Source of the DNA: Clostridiales bacterium
GTDB lineage: Bacteria; Bacillota; Clostridia; Oscillospirales; Oscillospiraceae
Direction of reading: 5' to 3'
Length of the DNA: 39,648 nucleotides
Assembly: GCA_019415645.1 (NCBI GenBank)
Contig: DXYV01000024.1
Coordinates: 1-39,648 of the forward strand
Part shown: piece after piece, positions 14,246-23,711 of the stretch
Layout of the letters: each line of letters begins with the position of its first letter
How positions within the stretch are numbered: position 1 is the stretch's first letter
Made by a program: the position numbers and the translations under genes
The notes under the pieces: model-generated
Database searches by the model: none
Seen by the model: only the letters and a program-made list of their open reading frames with translations
Told to the model about the DNA's origin: nothing

Positions 14246-15436
14246 ATGAACAATTTTATCTTCGAGACCCGCACAAAGGTCGTGTTTGGCACGGGGTGCG
14301 TAAAGGAATACCTTTCCAGCTTTTTGGAGCCCTATGGCCCCCATGTGCTGCTGGCCTATGGGAGCGGCTCGATCAAACGCAGCGGTCTCTATGACGCAGT
14401 GTGCCGGATTTTGTGGAAGGCCGGCAAGCAGGTGACGGACTTTTCCAACATTCTGCCCGGCCCCACCTACGCCAAAGTCCAGGAGGGCGCCGAACTGGCG
14501 CGGTCCAGCGGCGCCGACCTTATTCTGGCCGTGGGCGGCGGCTCGGTTCTGGACTGCGCCAAGGCCGTCTCCATGGCGGCCGTCTATCCGGGGGACCTGT
14601 GGACGGATTTCTGGGCGCACCGGGGCGTGGTGGATTTTGCGCCTATCCCTCTGGGCGGGATTCTGACCGCGCCCGGAGGCAGCGGGATGAACGGCCGCGC
14701 GGTGCTTAACCACGAGACCCTGCGCGTCAAGTGCGGCCGGGACTATCCCCGGTGCGACCCCGTATTCACGCTGATCGACCCCTCCTACACCCGTTCGCTT
14801 CCCGCCTCGCACATGATCTCCGCCGGGTTTGACACGCTCTGCCATCTGATGGAGTGCTACTTCAGCCAGCCGGATACGGAAAATGTCTCCGACGATCTGG
14901 CCGAAGCGCTGATGCGCGGGACGATTCGGGATCTGCGGGCCATGGCGCGCACCCCTGAAAGCTACGATGCCCGGAGCAACCTCATGTGGGAGTCGGCTCT
15001 GAGTGGCAATCGGCTGCTCAAGCTGGGCAAGCGGGCCGATTTTCCCTGTCACCGGCTGGCCCGCCAGCTGGAGGCCGCCACTGGCTGCCCCCACGACCTG
15101 TGTCTGGCGGTCCTCCTGCCCGCCTGTTATCGCCGGGTCTGCCAGCGCAGAGCGGTGAAATTTTCCCGCTTCGCCCAGCGCGTGTGGGAAATCTCCGCCG
15201 GGGACAAAAGTACGTGCGAGCTGGCCCAGGCCGGCGCGGAAGCCCTGTCCGCCTTTGTGGCGGAGCTCGGACTGCCCACCTCGTTCCAGGCGCTGGGGCT
15301 CACCGATTGGTCCCTTTTGGAGGAGACCGCCGCCGCGTGCGCCATCCCGCCCGGAGGCAGCCTGCCCCTGGAGCCCGGCGAGTTGCCGGAGCTTTTCCGC
15401 GCCTGCTGGGCCGGAGAAAGGAAGGATCGGATATGA
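14246..15436 (+). CDS. Iron-containing (group III) alcohol dehydrogenase
   Basis: 396 residues, typical for the butanol dehydrogenase/YqhD branch, which reduces aldehydes to alcohols with NAD(P)H. The start of MNNFIFETRTKVVFG matches the family, and the cofactor loop VGGGSVLDCAK is present. The metal ligands are at canonical positions: Asp196 and His200 (FDTLCHLME), His269 (CHRLARQLE) and His283 (CPHDLCLAV). The last motif is usually HGAGLA, so the substrate pocket may differ. ATG 14246 has AGAAGGAGAG upstream. The stop overlaps the start of the next gene by four bases (ATGA), so the two are translationally coupled. Confidence 0.92.
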   Translation: MNNFIFETRTKVVFGTGCVKEYLSSFLEPYGPHVLLAYGSGSIKRSGLYDAVCRILWKAGKQVTDFSNILPGPTYAKVQEGAELARSSGADLILAVGGGSVLDCAKAVSMAAVYPGDLWTDFWAHRGVVDFAPIPLGGILTAPGGSGMNGRAVLNHETLRVKCGRDYPRCDPVFTLIDPSYTRSLPASHMISAGFDTLCHLMECYFSQPDTENVSDDLAEALMRGTIRDLRAMARTPESYDARSNLMWESALSGNRLLKLGKRADFPCHRLARQLEAATGCPHDLCLAVLLPACYRRVCQRRAVKFSRFAQRVWEISAGDKSTCELAQAGAEALSAFVAELGLPTSFQALGLTDWSLLEETAAACAIPPGGSLPLEPGELPELFRACWAGERKDRI

Positions 15437-16395
15437 AACAATGGATCGTCTTGCTGTTGAGCGTCGGCCTGGCATCCGGCCTGATCGCCTGCGGCGGTCA
15501 AACCGACGGCGCGCCGCCGCAGACCTCCCCGCCGCCAGAGCCCAGCGCATCCGCCTCCGCTCCGGCGGATGGAAATACCGTAGCCTCCGCGGCGGCGGAC
15601 CCCACCCGGCAGCAGGTCCTGTATCTCTGGGAGGAAGGGAACGTCCCGGCCGTCACCCAGTACACGGAAAATACCGGGCACTATTTTGACGACCCGGACT
15701 TCCGCCCCTATGTGGTCACCTTCCCGGTACCCGAGGGCACCCCGGTCAAGGGAGCGGTGCTGATCTGCGCCGGCGGGGCCTTCCAGTATCGCAGCGACGA
15801 AAATGAGGGCACGCCGGTGGCCGAGGCGCTCCGCGTCCTGGGCTACCAGAGTTTTGTGGTCAACTACCGCCTGCGGCCCTACACCCAGGAGGAGGGGGCT
15901 CTGGACCTGGCCCGCGCGGTGCGCTTTGTGCGGCAGAACGCGGCCGTGTACGGCATCGACCCCCAGGACATTGCCGTGATGGGCTTTTCCGCCGGGGGAA
16001 TCCTGGCCGGAGAGATGCTGCTCCACTACGATGGACTGGTAAACGGCACCGCGCTGGATTCCGACTATGTTCCGGACGCACTGGACCAGGTCTCCGCCGA
16101 CGCGGCGGCGGACGGCATGATTTATGCCTTCTACGGCCGCCTGAGCGTCGGCTCCACCGATGTGGAGGCCCTGCGGGCCGGCGCCCTTCCGCCCACCTTC
16201 TATTGCTATGGCACCCGCGACCCCTTTTACCAGCAGTTTTTTGCCAATGCCGACGCAGTAGAGGAGGCCGGCATCCCCGTGGAGCGCCTCCAGCTGGACG
16301 ATATGCCCCACGGATTCGGTACCCAGGGCGGCTGGCTCGACGCCTACGACGCCTGGCTGACCGGGATTTTCGCCGGGAACGACAGCGGGAGCTGA
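15433..16395 (+). CDS. Secreted alpha/beta hydrolase lipoprotein (esterase-like)
   Basis: 320 residues with a lipoprotein signal ending LIAC, then a Pro/Ser/Ala-rich linker to about residue 55, then an alpha/beta hydrolase domain of the BD-FAE or xylanase-esterase style. Nucleophile Ser186 sits in GFSAGG, Asp263 in GTRDPF and His293 in MPHGFG. The oxyanion segment is CAGGAF. It is probably anchored outside the cell and hydrolyses an ester or a related bond. Coupled translation with the iron alcohol dehydrogenase gene suggests release of an alcohol or aldehyde precursor, which is inference. Confidence 0.88.
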   Translation: MKQWIVLLLSVGLASGLIACGGQTDGAPPQTSPPPEPSASASAPADGNTVASAAADPTRQQVLYLWEEGNVPAVTQYTENTGHYFDDPDFRPYVVTFPVPEGTPVKGAVLICAGGAFQYRSDENEGTPVAEALRVLGYQSFVVNYRLRPYTQEEGALDLARAVRFVRQNAAVYGIDPQDIAVMGFSAGGILAGEMLLHYDGLVNGTALDSDYVPDALDQVSADAAADGMIYAFYGRLSVGSTDVEALRAGALPPTFYCYGTRDPFYQQFFANADAVEEAGIPVERLQLDDMPHGFGTQGGWLDAYDAWLTGIFAGNDSGS

Positions 16396-16403
16396 ACCAC
16401 ACA

Positions 16404-16450
16404 AACAGGCCGGGCGGCCCATCCTGCTTGGATGGGCCGCCCGGCCTGTT
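16404..16450. terminator. Bidirectional terminator, 21-bp perfect stem
   Basis: Bases 16404-16424 pair without mismatch with 16430-16450 around a TGCTT loop. It lies between the convergent hydrolase and aldo/keto reductase genes and serves both. Confidence 0.85.
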
Positions 16451-16469
16451 CATCGTCGGATGTTCCGGT

Positions 16470-17618
16470 TCAGCGTCCAAATACCTCCGCCGCCTGCCGC
16501 ATATGCTCCATCACCGGCACGCCGAAGGGGCAGCGGGTCTCGCAGGCGCCGCAGCGGATGCACTCGCCGCCGTGGTGGGGCAAAACGGCGTAATGCTCCC
16601 GCACGGTCTCCGGCACCATTCCCTGGGCCTGCGCCAGGTTGAGGAACTTGGTGACCGCCGCCACGTCGATTCCCACCGGGCAGGGCGCGCAGTGACCGCA
16701 GTACATGCAGTGACCCTTCCAGCTGATTTTGGGCAGCGCCGCAAAGGCCTGGGCATAGTCCCGCTCAGACTGAGGCGCATCCTCATAGGCAATGCTGTTC
16801 CGGAGCTCTTCCGCCGTCCGGGCGCCCGACATCACGCTGGCCACCGCCGGCCGGGTCAGGGCATAATGGAGGCACTGATAGAGCGTCAGCGCTTTCCCCG
16901 CCGGAGAGAGCTCCGCGCTGAGCAGGTCGCCGCCGCCAAACGCCTTCATCACCGTGATTCCCACGCCCAGCCGCTGGCAGGTCTCATACAGGGCCTGCCG
17001 CTGGGGGTCCATGTTGACCAGTGGCTTGTCGTAGTTGTCGTCATTCCACAGCTGCTCCACATCCTCGCTGGCGGGCAGCAGGTCGTAGCAAGGATTGACG
17101 CTGAACATCAGCACCTCGATGGCCCCGCTGTTGACCGCCGCCAGGGCCACTTCCGGGTTGTGGCTGGACAGGCCGATGCAGCCAATCACCCCCTGCCGCT
17201 TCAGGTCCCGGGCATAGTCCAGCACGCCGCCGGTCCGAACGGTCTCCCAGTCGGCCAGGGAATCCACATAGTGGATCATGCCGATCTCCACCCGCTCCGT
17301 CTCCAGACGGGTCAGCTGGTCCTGAAACCCTTCCCGGACCTCCTCCAGATTCCGGGTACGCTTGTACTGTCCGTCCTTCCAGATGGTACACAGATGGGCC
17401 TGGAGAACAAACTTGTCCCGCCGCCCCCGCAGGGCACGGCCCAGATTGGAGCGGAATTCCGGATTTGGCGTGTAGAGGTCGATGCAGTTGACTCCGCCCA
17501 CCTCCATAATGTCCACCAGCTCTTTTACCTGCTCATAGGGCTTATCCACAAAGCCCTCGCAGCCCATGCCGATCTCACTGACCGTCAGCCCGGTCTGTCC
17601 CAGCGCTCTGTATTGCAT
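16470..17618 (-). CDS. Aldo/keto reductase with C-terminal 4Fe-4S domain
   Basis: 382 residues. The N-terminal barrel starts MQYRALGQTGLTVSEIGMG and contains IGMIHYVDS with the family histidine. The usual catalytic lysine (TK after the third strand) appears replaced in FVLQAHLCTIW, which I recall as normal for this Fe-S subgroup. The C-terminus carries two cysteine clusters, CMYCGHCAPCP and CIRCGACETRCP, expected to bind [4Fe-4S] clusters. Electron transfer from ferredoxin- or flavodoxin-type donors is therefore plausible, and a flavodoxin lipoprotein gene lies in the same neighbourhood. ATG 17618 follows AAAGGAGAGG. The substrate is unknown. Confidence 0.93.
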   Translation of the reverse strand: MQYRALGQTGLTVSEIGMGCEGFVDKPYEQVKELVDIMEVGGVNCIDLYTPNPEFRSNLGRALRGRRDKFVLQAHLCTIWKDGQYKRTRNLEEVREGFQDQLTRLETERVEIGMIHYVDSLADWETVRTGGVLDYARDLKRQGVIGCIGLSSHNPEVALAAVNSGAIEVLMFSVNPCYDLLPASEDVEQLWNDDNYDKPLVNMDPQRQALYETCQRLGVGITVMKAFGGGDLLSAELSPAGKALTLYQCLHYALTRPAVASVMSGARTAEELRNSIAYEDAPQSERDYAQAFAALPKISWKGHCMYCGHCAPCPVGIDVAAVTKFLNLAQAQGMVPETVREHYAVLPHHGGECIRCGACETRCPFGVPVMEHMRQAAEVFGR

Positions 17619-17762
17619 ACTGACCTCTCCTTTTCCGAACTTATGTGGTCTCCACTCACTATATCACCCCCAGCCGGGCCGTGCAAGTGCGGCGGAGGGA
17701 ATCTGGGAGGGCCGTTCCGGTCCGGTCCCGGAACGGCCCTCCCGCCGCAGGCGTATCCTGCG

Positions 17763-20321
17763 TCATTCCATCCTCAGGCGCTCCACGATGCTGTGCTTTT
17801 CCAGATCGCGGAAACAGAGATGCGGAATCAAACTGGCGAAGAACAGCAGAATGGGCGTGCAGATCACCAGGGGCAGCAAGGTAAAGCGGAAGGTGGTAAA
17901 GCCTCCCTCCACCATAGCCCGGACCACAAAGCCTACGGCCAGGCTGCTGAGGAGATACGATGCGCCCAATGTCAGGACCGCATAAAACAATCCCTCGTTC
18001 ACCAGCATCCGGTTGAGCTGCTTTTTTGTCATCCCCACGCTCTGAATCACCGCGAACTCCCGTTTGCGGGAGACGATGGCCGTGACCATAGAGTTGATGA
18101 AGTTGAGCACCCCCACCAGGGCGATGACCACGCTGACGGCGCTGCCCATGACGGAGGAGGAGCGGGTCTGGGCCTCGTACTGCTCCGCCATGGTCTGGCG
18201 GGAGGCCACCGGCAGACCGGGGTCAGTCGTCTCCATATAGTCATCCAGGAACGCCTGCACCGTGTCGATGTGGGCGTCATCCACATTCAGAAACAGCTTG
18301 CGCAGGGTGTGGTCCGGCCACTGCTGGCGGAACGTCTCAGTGGGGATGATAAAGGTCAGGCTGAATTTGTCCCCTTCCCCCTGCTGCACCGTCAGCTGAG
18401 TCACCGGGTTCAGGGGATAGACCACCGCCATGACAATGTAAGTTTTGCCATTGAGCTCCACCGCGCTTCCAACCGATGGGGCGGGCAGCACCGGGTACTC
18501 CGTTCCCAGTTCCAGGCTGGGGCCCACCGCCAGCACATAGTCTCCGCTGGCAAATTCGGCGGCGTCAAAGCTGCCCTGGAGCACATACTGCTTCTGGGTG
18601 ATGGCATCCAGCGGGATTCCGTCCAGGCCGTACAGAATGGCGGAACCGTCGCCGGTCTCCAGGACATCCCGAAGCTGCTGGGCACCGGCGGCGTCGTAGG
18701 TCTCCCAATCGGCCAGTTTGTCCTCGGTGTAGAAGGCCGCCACATGTTCCAGTGTGCCCTCGTCCATCTGCCAGTCGATCTGGGCCGAGTACAGGTGACC
18801 GGACGCCTCTGCCCCCTCCTGGTCCTCCACCTGGGCGACCAGGGAATCGGTCAAGGTGGCACCGTGGGGGTCATAGTTGTTGATATAATCCTCGCTGGTG
18901 GCGTCGGAGAGCTCGAAGTCGGCCAAAATCAGGTCCGCCAGGTATTTGTCCATATCAAAGGCGGCGTTTTTGGCATAAAAGCTGCTGAGCAACACCAGGC
19001 CCAGGGTCAGGGAGCAGATCACTGTGATGGTGCGCTTCTTGTTGCGCCACAGGTTGGCCCAGGCCATAGAGGCCAGGGAGGCGTTTCCGCGGTGGCGCTT
19101 TGTTTTCTTCTTGCTGTTGCTGTCAGCATCGCTCATGCGCAGGGCCTCCATGGGGGACACCTTGCCGGCCAGCCGGGCGGGACGCAGACAGGAGATCAGC
19201 ACCGTCACCCAGGCAAAGAGTGCCGAGCCGAGGAAGATGATGGGGCTGGCAGAGACCACAGCCGGCCCCTCCATGGCGCCCATGAGCACCGGCACCAGCA
19301 CAGAGCCCAGCAGCCAGCCCAAAATCAGGCCGATGGGGATTCCGATAATGCAGAGCCGGTTGGCCTGGCCGTAAATCAGTTTCTTCAGCTGACGGGTGGT
19401 CGTACCCAGGGTTTTCAGCTTGCCGTAGAACTGCACATCGGCGGTGACGCTGATCTGGAAGATGTTGTAGATGATCAGGTATCCGGCAATGAATACCAGC
19501 ACCATGCCCAGATACATGGGCAGGCTCTCCTGAGCGGCCATCGCCCCCATCTCCGGGGAGTAGGCCAGGTTGACATTGTACTCCAGGCCGGTAAGGCCGG
19601 TATCCGCCAGGATTCGGTCCATCGTCGCCTCAATGTTCCGGTCGCTGGCCAGATTGACCTGCACCATATAGAGGCCCAGCACCTGGCTATCGTCGGTGGA
19701 AAAGACGCCGCCCGTCATTTCGTCGGCATAGGCCCGGCTGACCCAGGCCATGGAGGAATAGCTGGACTGATTGCCCTCCCAGAAGCCGCAGAGGGTGAAG
19801 GCAGCGGTGGTCACTTCCTCGCCGCTGAGATCCTTGCGCCACTCCAGGGTCACGGTCTGCCCCAGCTCATAGGGGATGCCCAGCCGGTCCAGGGTGCTGG
19901 TATCCAGGGCGATCTCGTCCGCCGCCTCCGGCATCCGGCCGGTGGTGGGAGCGGCAAAGGAGTGCTGGGCGTAAGCATCGTTGGCCCAGCGGATCTCCAC
20001 CGACGCTCCGGTGAGCGGCTGGTTTTCGGCCAGCCCCAGCACGATGCTGCGGCCCAGTTCCACCACATCGGGGTGATTTGCGAGGAGGTCTGCCTGCTCC
20101 TCGGTCAGGCCCCGCAGGGAGGCCTGGGCTTTATAGCCCGTCTGGCGGAAGGCCATCTCCACCAGGCTGCGGCTCATGCTCTGGGTCAGGGTAAACAGGG
20201 TGGTAAACATCAGGGTGGTCAGCAGGATGGCCAGAATTGCCACCAGATTCCGCCCCCGGTTGGTGCGGAACATCCGCTTGGTCAGCACCGGGATGGGCCG
20301 AAAGATAGATTGTTTTTTCAT
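17763..20321 (-). CDS. FtsX-type ABC transporter permease (pair B)
   Basis: 852 residues with at least eight membrane segments. The N-terminal helix (LVAILAILLTTLMFTTLF) is followed by a large outside domain. Two FtsX-type blocks are visible: one around GYLIIYNIFQISVTADVQF, where the KTLGTTTRQLKK coupling segment follows, and one at the C-terminus with SRKREFAVIQSVGMTKKQ. These resemble MacB/BceB-like exporters that handle peptides, lipids or antibiotics at the outer face. The gene begins 13 bases after the ATPase gene stop. The start ATG 20321 is chosen over an upstream ATG at 20363 inside the ATPase end. The substrate is unknown. Confidence 0.92.
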   Translation of the reverse strand: MKKQSIFRPIPVLTKRMFRTNRGRNLVAILAILLTTLMFTTLFTLTQSMSRSLVEMAFRQTGYKAQASLRGLTEEQADLLANHPDVVELGRSIVLGLAENQPLTGASVEIRWANDAYAQHSFAAPTTGRMPEAADEIALDTSTLDRLGIPYELGQTVTLEWRKDLSGEEVTTAAFTLCGFWEGNQSSYSSMAWVSRAYADEMTGGVFSTDDSQVLGLYMVQVNLASDRNIEATMDRILADTGLTGLEYNVNLAYSPEMGAMAAQESLPMYLGMVLVFIAGYLIIYNIFQISVTADVQFYGKLKTLGTTTRQLKKLIYGQANRLCIIGIPIGLILGWLLGSVLVPVLMGAMEGPAVVSASPIIFLGSALFAWVTVLISCLRPARLAGKVSPMEALRMSDADSNSKKKTKRHRGNASLASMAWANLWRNKKRTITVICSLTLGLVLLSSFYAKNAAFDMDKYLADLILADFELSDATSEDYINNYDPHGATLTDSLVAQVEDQEGAEASGHLYSAQIDWQMDEGTLEHVAAFYTEDKLADWETYDAAGAQQLRDVLETGDGSAILYGLDGIPLDAITQKQYVLQGSFDAAEFASGDYVLAVGPSLELGTEYPVLPAPSVGSAVELNGKTYIVMAVVYPLNPVTQLTVQQGEGDKFSLTFIIPTETFRQQWPDHTLRKLFLNVDDAHIDTVQAFLDDYMETTDPGLPVASRQTMAEQYEAQTRSSSVMGSAVSVVIALVGVLNFINSMVTAIVSRKREFAVIQSVGMTKKQLNRMLVNEGLFYAVLTLGASYLLSSLAVGFVVRAMVEGGFTTFRFTLLPLVICTPILLFFASLIPHLCFRDLEKHSIVERLRME

Positions 20322-20334
20322 GCCGTTCGCCCCC

Positions 20335-21006
20335 TTACTGTGCCACGATCCGCCCATCCTCAATGCGGACGACCCGGTCGGCCGTGGCGGCGATCTCCGG
20401 GTTGTGGGTGATCATCACGATGGTCTGGTCAAATTCCTGGCTGGTCATTTTCAGCAGACCAATCACATCGTCGCTGGTCTTGGAGTCCAGATTGCCGGTG
20501 GGTTCGTCGGCCAGGATGATGGAGGGCTTGCTGGCCAGGGCACGGGCGATGGCTACCCGCTGCTGCTGGCCGCCGGAGAGATTGTTGGGCAGGCTGTCCA
20601 GCTTCTTCTCCAGACCCAGCAGCTTCACGATTCCCAGGATGAACTTTTTGTCCGGCTTGCGGCCATCCAAGGAGATGGGGAAAATGATGTTTTCCCACAC
20701 GCTGAGCACCGGCACCAGATTGTAGTTCTGAAAGATAAAGCCGATCTGCTTCCGGCGGAAGATGGTGGCCTGCTCGCTGTTCAGCTTGGCCAGCTCGGTA
20801 TCGCCCACCTGGATGCTGCCCTCGGTAGGCGTATCCAGACCGCCCAGCATGTTGAGCAGGGTGGATTTGCCGGAACCGGAGGTGCCGATGATGGCGGTGA
20901 ATTTGCCCCGCTCAATGTCCAGGTCCACCCCGTCCAGGGCGCGCACCTCGGTCTCCCCCTTGCCGTAGTATTTCTTCAGCCCGCGGGCCCGCAAAATGAT
21001 CTCCAT
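20335..21006 (-). CDS. ABC transporter ATPase (pair B, LolD/MacB type)
   Basis: 223 residues, a single nucleotide-binding domain. Walker A is GTSGSGKST, the signature is LSGGQQQRVAIA, Walker B is ILADEPTGNLD, and the H-loop is MITHN. This profile fits the LolD/MacB/BceA class that powers FtsX-type permeases. ATG 21006 follows GGAGGAACC. Its own leader (21007-21120) contains a TATGAT -10-like box on the minus strand and is separated from the other pair by a terminator, so it is probably transcribed independently. Confidence 0.95.
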   Translation of the reverse strand: MEIILRARGLKKYYGKGETEVRALDGVDLDIERGKFTAIIGTSGSGKSTLLNMLGGLDTPTEGSIQVGDTELAKLNSEQATIFRRKQIGFIFQNYNLVPVLSVWENIIFPISLDGRKPDKKFILGIVKLLGLEKKLDSLPNNLSGGQQQRVAIARALASKPSIILADEPTGNLDSKTSDDVIGLLKMTSQEFDQTIVMITHNPEIAATADRVVRIEDGRIVAQ

Positions 21007-21120
21007 AAACGGTTCCTCCTTCGTTGCTTTGAGAAGGTGCTTCTTCTCTTTGGCTGTATCATAGCAAACGAAAGTCTCATTTCCGGTACATCAAAGGTAC
21101 AGTTTTGTAACACTGCGAAA

Positions 21121-21149
21121 AAAGACGCCTCCCGCAGGAAGGCGTCTTT
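21121..21149 (-). terminator. Terminator after ABC permease A
   Basis: AAAGACGCCT (21121-21130) pairs with 21140-21149 around a nine-base loop, and the minus strand continues in T residues. It separates the two transporter operons. Confidence 0.85.
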
Positions 21150-21161
21150 CTTCGTTGGCCT

Positions 21162-23699
21162 CTATTCGATTGCCCCCAGCCGCTGCTGGATGGTCCCTTT
21201 CGTCACAAAATGCAAACAGGCCAGCGGCGTGACCAGGGCCAGCGCCGCAACCACCGGCAGGGCGATCCACAGGGGCGCCACCGTGAAGGAGTACACCGCC
21301 ACCCAGGAGAGGTCCGCAATCACGCCGGGCATCACCCACAGGGCAAAGGCCACGGTCACCGGCACCAGTACCGCCGCCATCACCAGGGCATAGAATCCGC
21401 CCTCCAGCAGCATCAGGCGGCGCAGCTGGCCTGTTGTCATGCCAAGGCTCTGGTAGACGGCAAACTCCCGGCGGCGGCTCACCGCCTTGGCCACCAGCAG
21501 ATTGACAAAATTCAGCACCGCGATGCCCAGCAGCACCACGCCCACAAGACCCTGCACCAGCACCAGGTTCAGGCGGGAATTTTCAAAGTTTTCCTGGTAG
21601 TCGCTGCGCAGGGTGACGCTGATGCCCCGGTTGAGGCCCTGCTCATATCCGGCCAGATAAGCTTCAAAGGAAGCCTGCCGGCTGTGGTCGATGTTCACCA
21701 CCAGCTGCCGGTACGCCTGATCGGGGAACAGTTCGTCAAAGACCGACAGCGGCACCAGATAATAGAAGGAAAAGGCGGCCTCCGGGCTGTTTGCCCCCTC
21801 CAGGTAGGAATTGTCGTGCATGAGGGAACCCAGCACCGTGAAGGTGTGCCCCACCAGCTCCAGCGTCTCCCCTGCCGCCAGGCAGGAGACCCCCTCGTAG
21901 TAGGCGCCGCCGGCAATCACATACTCTCCGCTGGCGAAGGCCGCCTCATCAAAGCTGCCGCTGGTAAAGGGACAGTTTTCCAGGACATAACGCAGGTACT
22001 CTCCGTCCAGTCCCACCACGATGGCGGTGTATGTCCCGGTCGTGGCAAAGCGGTCCAGTCCGGCCATCCAGTCCGGATAGGCCGCCTGGGTGTCTTTCAG
22101 GGTCCTGGTCTCGTCGTAGGGCTGGTTGTAATAGTCCACCACCCGCTGCCGCAGCTCCGCGGAGGCCGTTAGGGAGACCTCCCGGCTTTTCAGGGCGCTC
22201 ACCGAGGTGACCTCCGGCCGGGCCTTCCACTCGTCTACCATCTCCTGGGTGATGCCCCGGTTGTTCTCATTGTACCGCTGGTAAGAGGTGGCCGCCGAGG
22301 CATCGGCAATAGAGTAGTCCCAGGGGGACAGGGCCGCGAGGTACAGGTCCTCCTGCAAACTCACATACTCCATCCAGATACCGGTGAGCAGCACCACCGC
22401 CGCCAGCATCGTGGCGACGGACAGGGCGGTGCGGCCCTTACTGCGCCCCAGCGTCCGCAGGGCGAGCCGGGGCAGCGTGACCATGCCGCTTTTCGCGCCG
22501 GTTCCGCGGCCGGGACGCGGTCCGCTCCCGCGCATGGTCTGGGCCGGGGTCATCCGGGACAGGCGCACCGAGGGCAGCAGATAAGCCAGCAGCACCGTGA
22601 ACAGCGCGCACGCAGCGGCCGCCGCAAAAGCCTGCCCGCGCAGGAAGTAGAGCGCCGGATTCTGCTCCATCCCCACGACCACCCGGACCGTAATGGCCAG
22701 ATTCAGCAGAAAGCCGATCAGAAAGCCGGGAACAAGGCCGAGCAGCGTCACCACGACGCCCTTTTCCAGTAAGTAGCGGCGAATCTGCCGGGGCGTCATT
22801 CCCTGGGCCTTCAGGCCGGCAAAATAGGCCCGGTCCTGTTCCGCCGTCACCTGTATGATGGCGAAGATCATCAGAAAGCCGCACACCAGCACCAGGACCG
22901 CCGGGGCGTAATAAGGCCGGGCCTGCTGACCGGCCAGATCCATCCGGGCGTCGTTGTAAGCCAGGTTGGTGGTAAAGGGCAGCTCCGGGAGGCCCTGATC
23001 GGCCAGAATCTGAGCGGCCTGCGCCTCCAGGTCCTGGGGCTGGTATAAGGTAATGCCCAACGTGAGGTTGGCGGCAGTTTCGCTGTCATAATCCGGCACC
23101 AGTGTCTGGGCAGTTTCCGCCGTGATCCAGGCGCAGGACTCGGTGAAATTGGTAGGGCTGGCCCACCAGCCGCACAGGGTAAAGGTGTCGGTATGGGTCT
23201 GCCCGGCACGATCCGTCCACTGGAGGGTGACCGGTGCGCCGAGCTCATACGCCACGCCCAGGGAGCCCATGGTGAACTCATCCAGCGCGACCTCATAGGG
23301 CGCCTCCGGCAGGCGGCCGGTGGTGGGCACGGACAGGACGGTTTCCGCGTAGTCCTGGTCGGTGACCGCCAGCTTGACCGACCGCTGCCCCATCATGGGA
23401 TCGGAGAGGACCCCCACGGTGCTCAGCCGGACGGCGCTTCTCACATTGGGGTGCTGGGCAAGCAGGTCCGCCTGGTGCTCGGTCAGGCCGGTATAGAGGA
23501 TATGGCTGGTGGAGCCATAGGAGTACTGATAATTCAGCAAAAAAGCGCCCTCCACCGCCCCGCCCAGCAGGAACACGAAGGCATACAGGCCGGTAACCAG
23601 GGCCACGGCCAGGGCAAGCAGGATATTCTTCGCCCGGTGAAACCGAAGGTCCCGCTTTACCAGGGTCCAGCAGACCTTCAGATTGTTGTTCGCAAGCAT
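21162..23699 (-). CDS. FtsX-type ABC transporter permease (pair A)
   Basis: 845 residues with an N-terminal membrane helix (LLALAVALVTGLYAFVFLLGG), a large extracytoplasmic region and two FtsX-type membrane blocks. The last block contains SRRREFAVYQSLGMTTGQL, the cytoplasmic coupling motif also seen in permease B. The two permeases share layout but differ widely in sequence, so they are old paralogues. ATG 23699 follows GGGAGG. It lies 12 bases after its ATPase gene and downstream of the kinase and regulator genes that may control it. Confidence 0.92.
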   Translation of the reverse strand: MLANNNLKVCWTLVKRDLRFHRAKNILLALAVALVTGLYAFVFLLGGAVEGAFLLNYQYSYGSTSHILYTGLTEHQADLLAQHPNVRSAVRLSTVGVLSDPMMGQRSVKLAVTDQDYAETVLSVPTTGRLPEAPYEVALDEFTMGSLGVAYELGAPVTLQWTDRAGQTHTDTFTLCGWWASPTNFTESCAWITAETAQTLVPDYDSETAANLTLGITLYQPQDLEAQAAQILADQGLPELPFTTNLAYNDARMDLAGQQARPYYAPAVLVLVCGFLMIFAIIQVTAEQDRAYFAGLKAQGMTPRQIRRYLLEKGVVVTLLGLVPGFLIGFLLNLAITVRVVVGMEQNPALYFLRGQAFAAAAACALFTVLLAYLLPSVRLSRMTPAQTMRGSGPRPGRGTGAKSGMVTLPRLALRTLGRSKGRTALSVATMLAAVVLLTGIWMEYVSLQEDLYLAALSPWDYSIADASAATSYQRYNENNRGITQEMVDEWKARPEVTSVSALKSREVSLTASAELRQRVVDYYNQPYDETRTLKDTQAAYPDWMAGLDRFATTGTYTAIVVGLDGEYLRYVLENCPFTSGSFDEAAFASGEYVIAGGAYYEGVSCLAAGETLELVGHTFTVLGSLMHDNSYLEGANSPEAAFSFYYLVPLSVFDELFPDQAYRQLVVNIDHSRQASFEAYLAGYEQGLNRGISVTLRSDYQENFENSRLNLVLVQGLVGVVLLGIAVLNFVNLLVAKAVSRRREFAVYQSLGMTTGQLRRLMLLEGGFYALVMAAVLVPVTVAFALWVMPGVIADLSWVAVYSFTVAPLWIALPVVAALALVTPLACLHFVTKGTIQQRLGAIE

Positions 23700-23711
23700 G
23701 GCCGGTCCTCC

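Noticed and set aside
13832..15550. Open reading frame of about 572 codons on the minus strand
   Set aside because: Antisense to the iron alcohol dehydrogenase gene, which has all metal ligands in place. The frame has an arginine/glycine-rich shadow composition.
16203..20411. Open reading frame of about 1400 codons on the plus strand
   Set aside because: It runs antisense through the aldo/keto reductase, the terminator and most of an ABC permease gene. Its composition (rich in H, G, Q, L) is that of a GC-rich antisense shadow, and no domain is recognisable.
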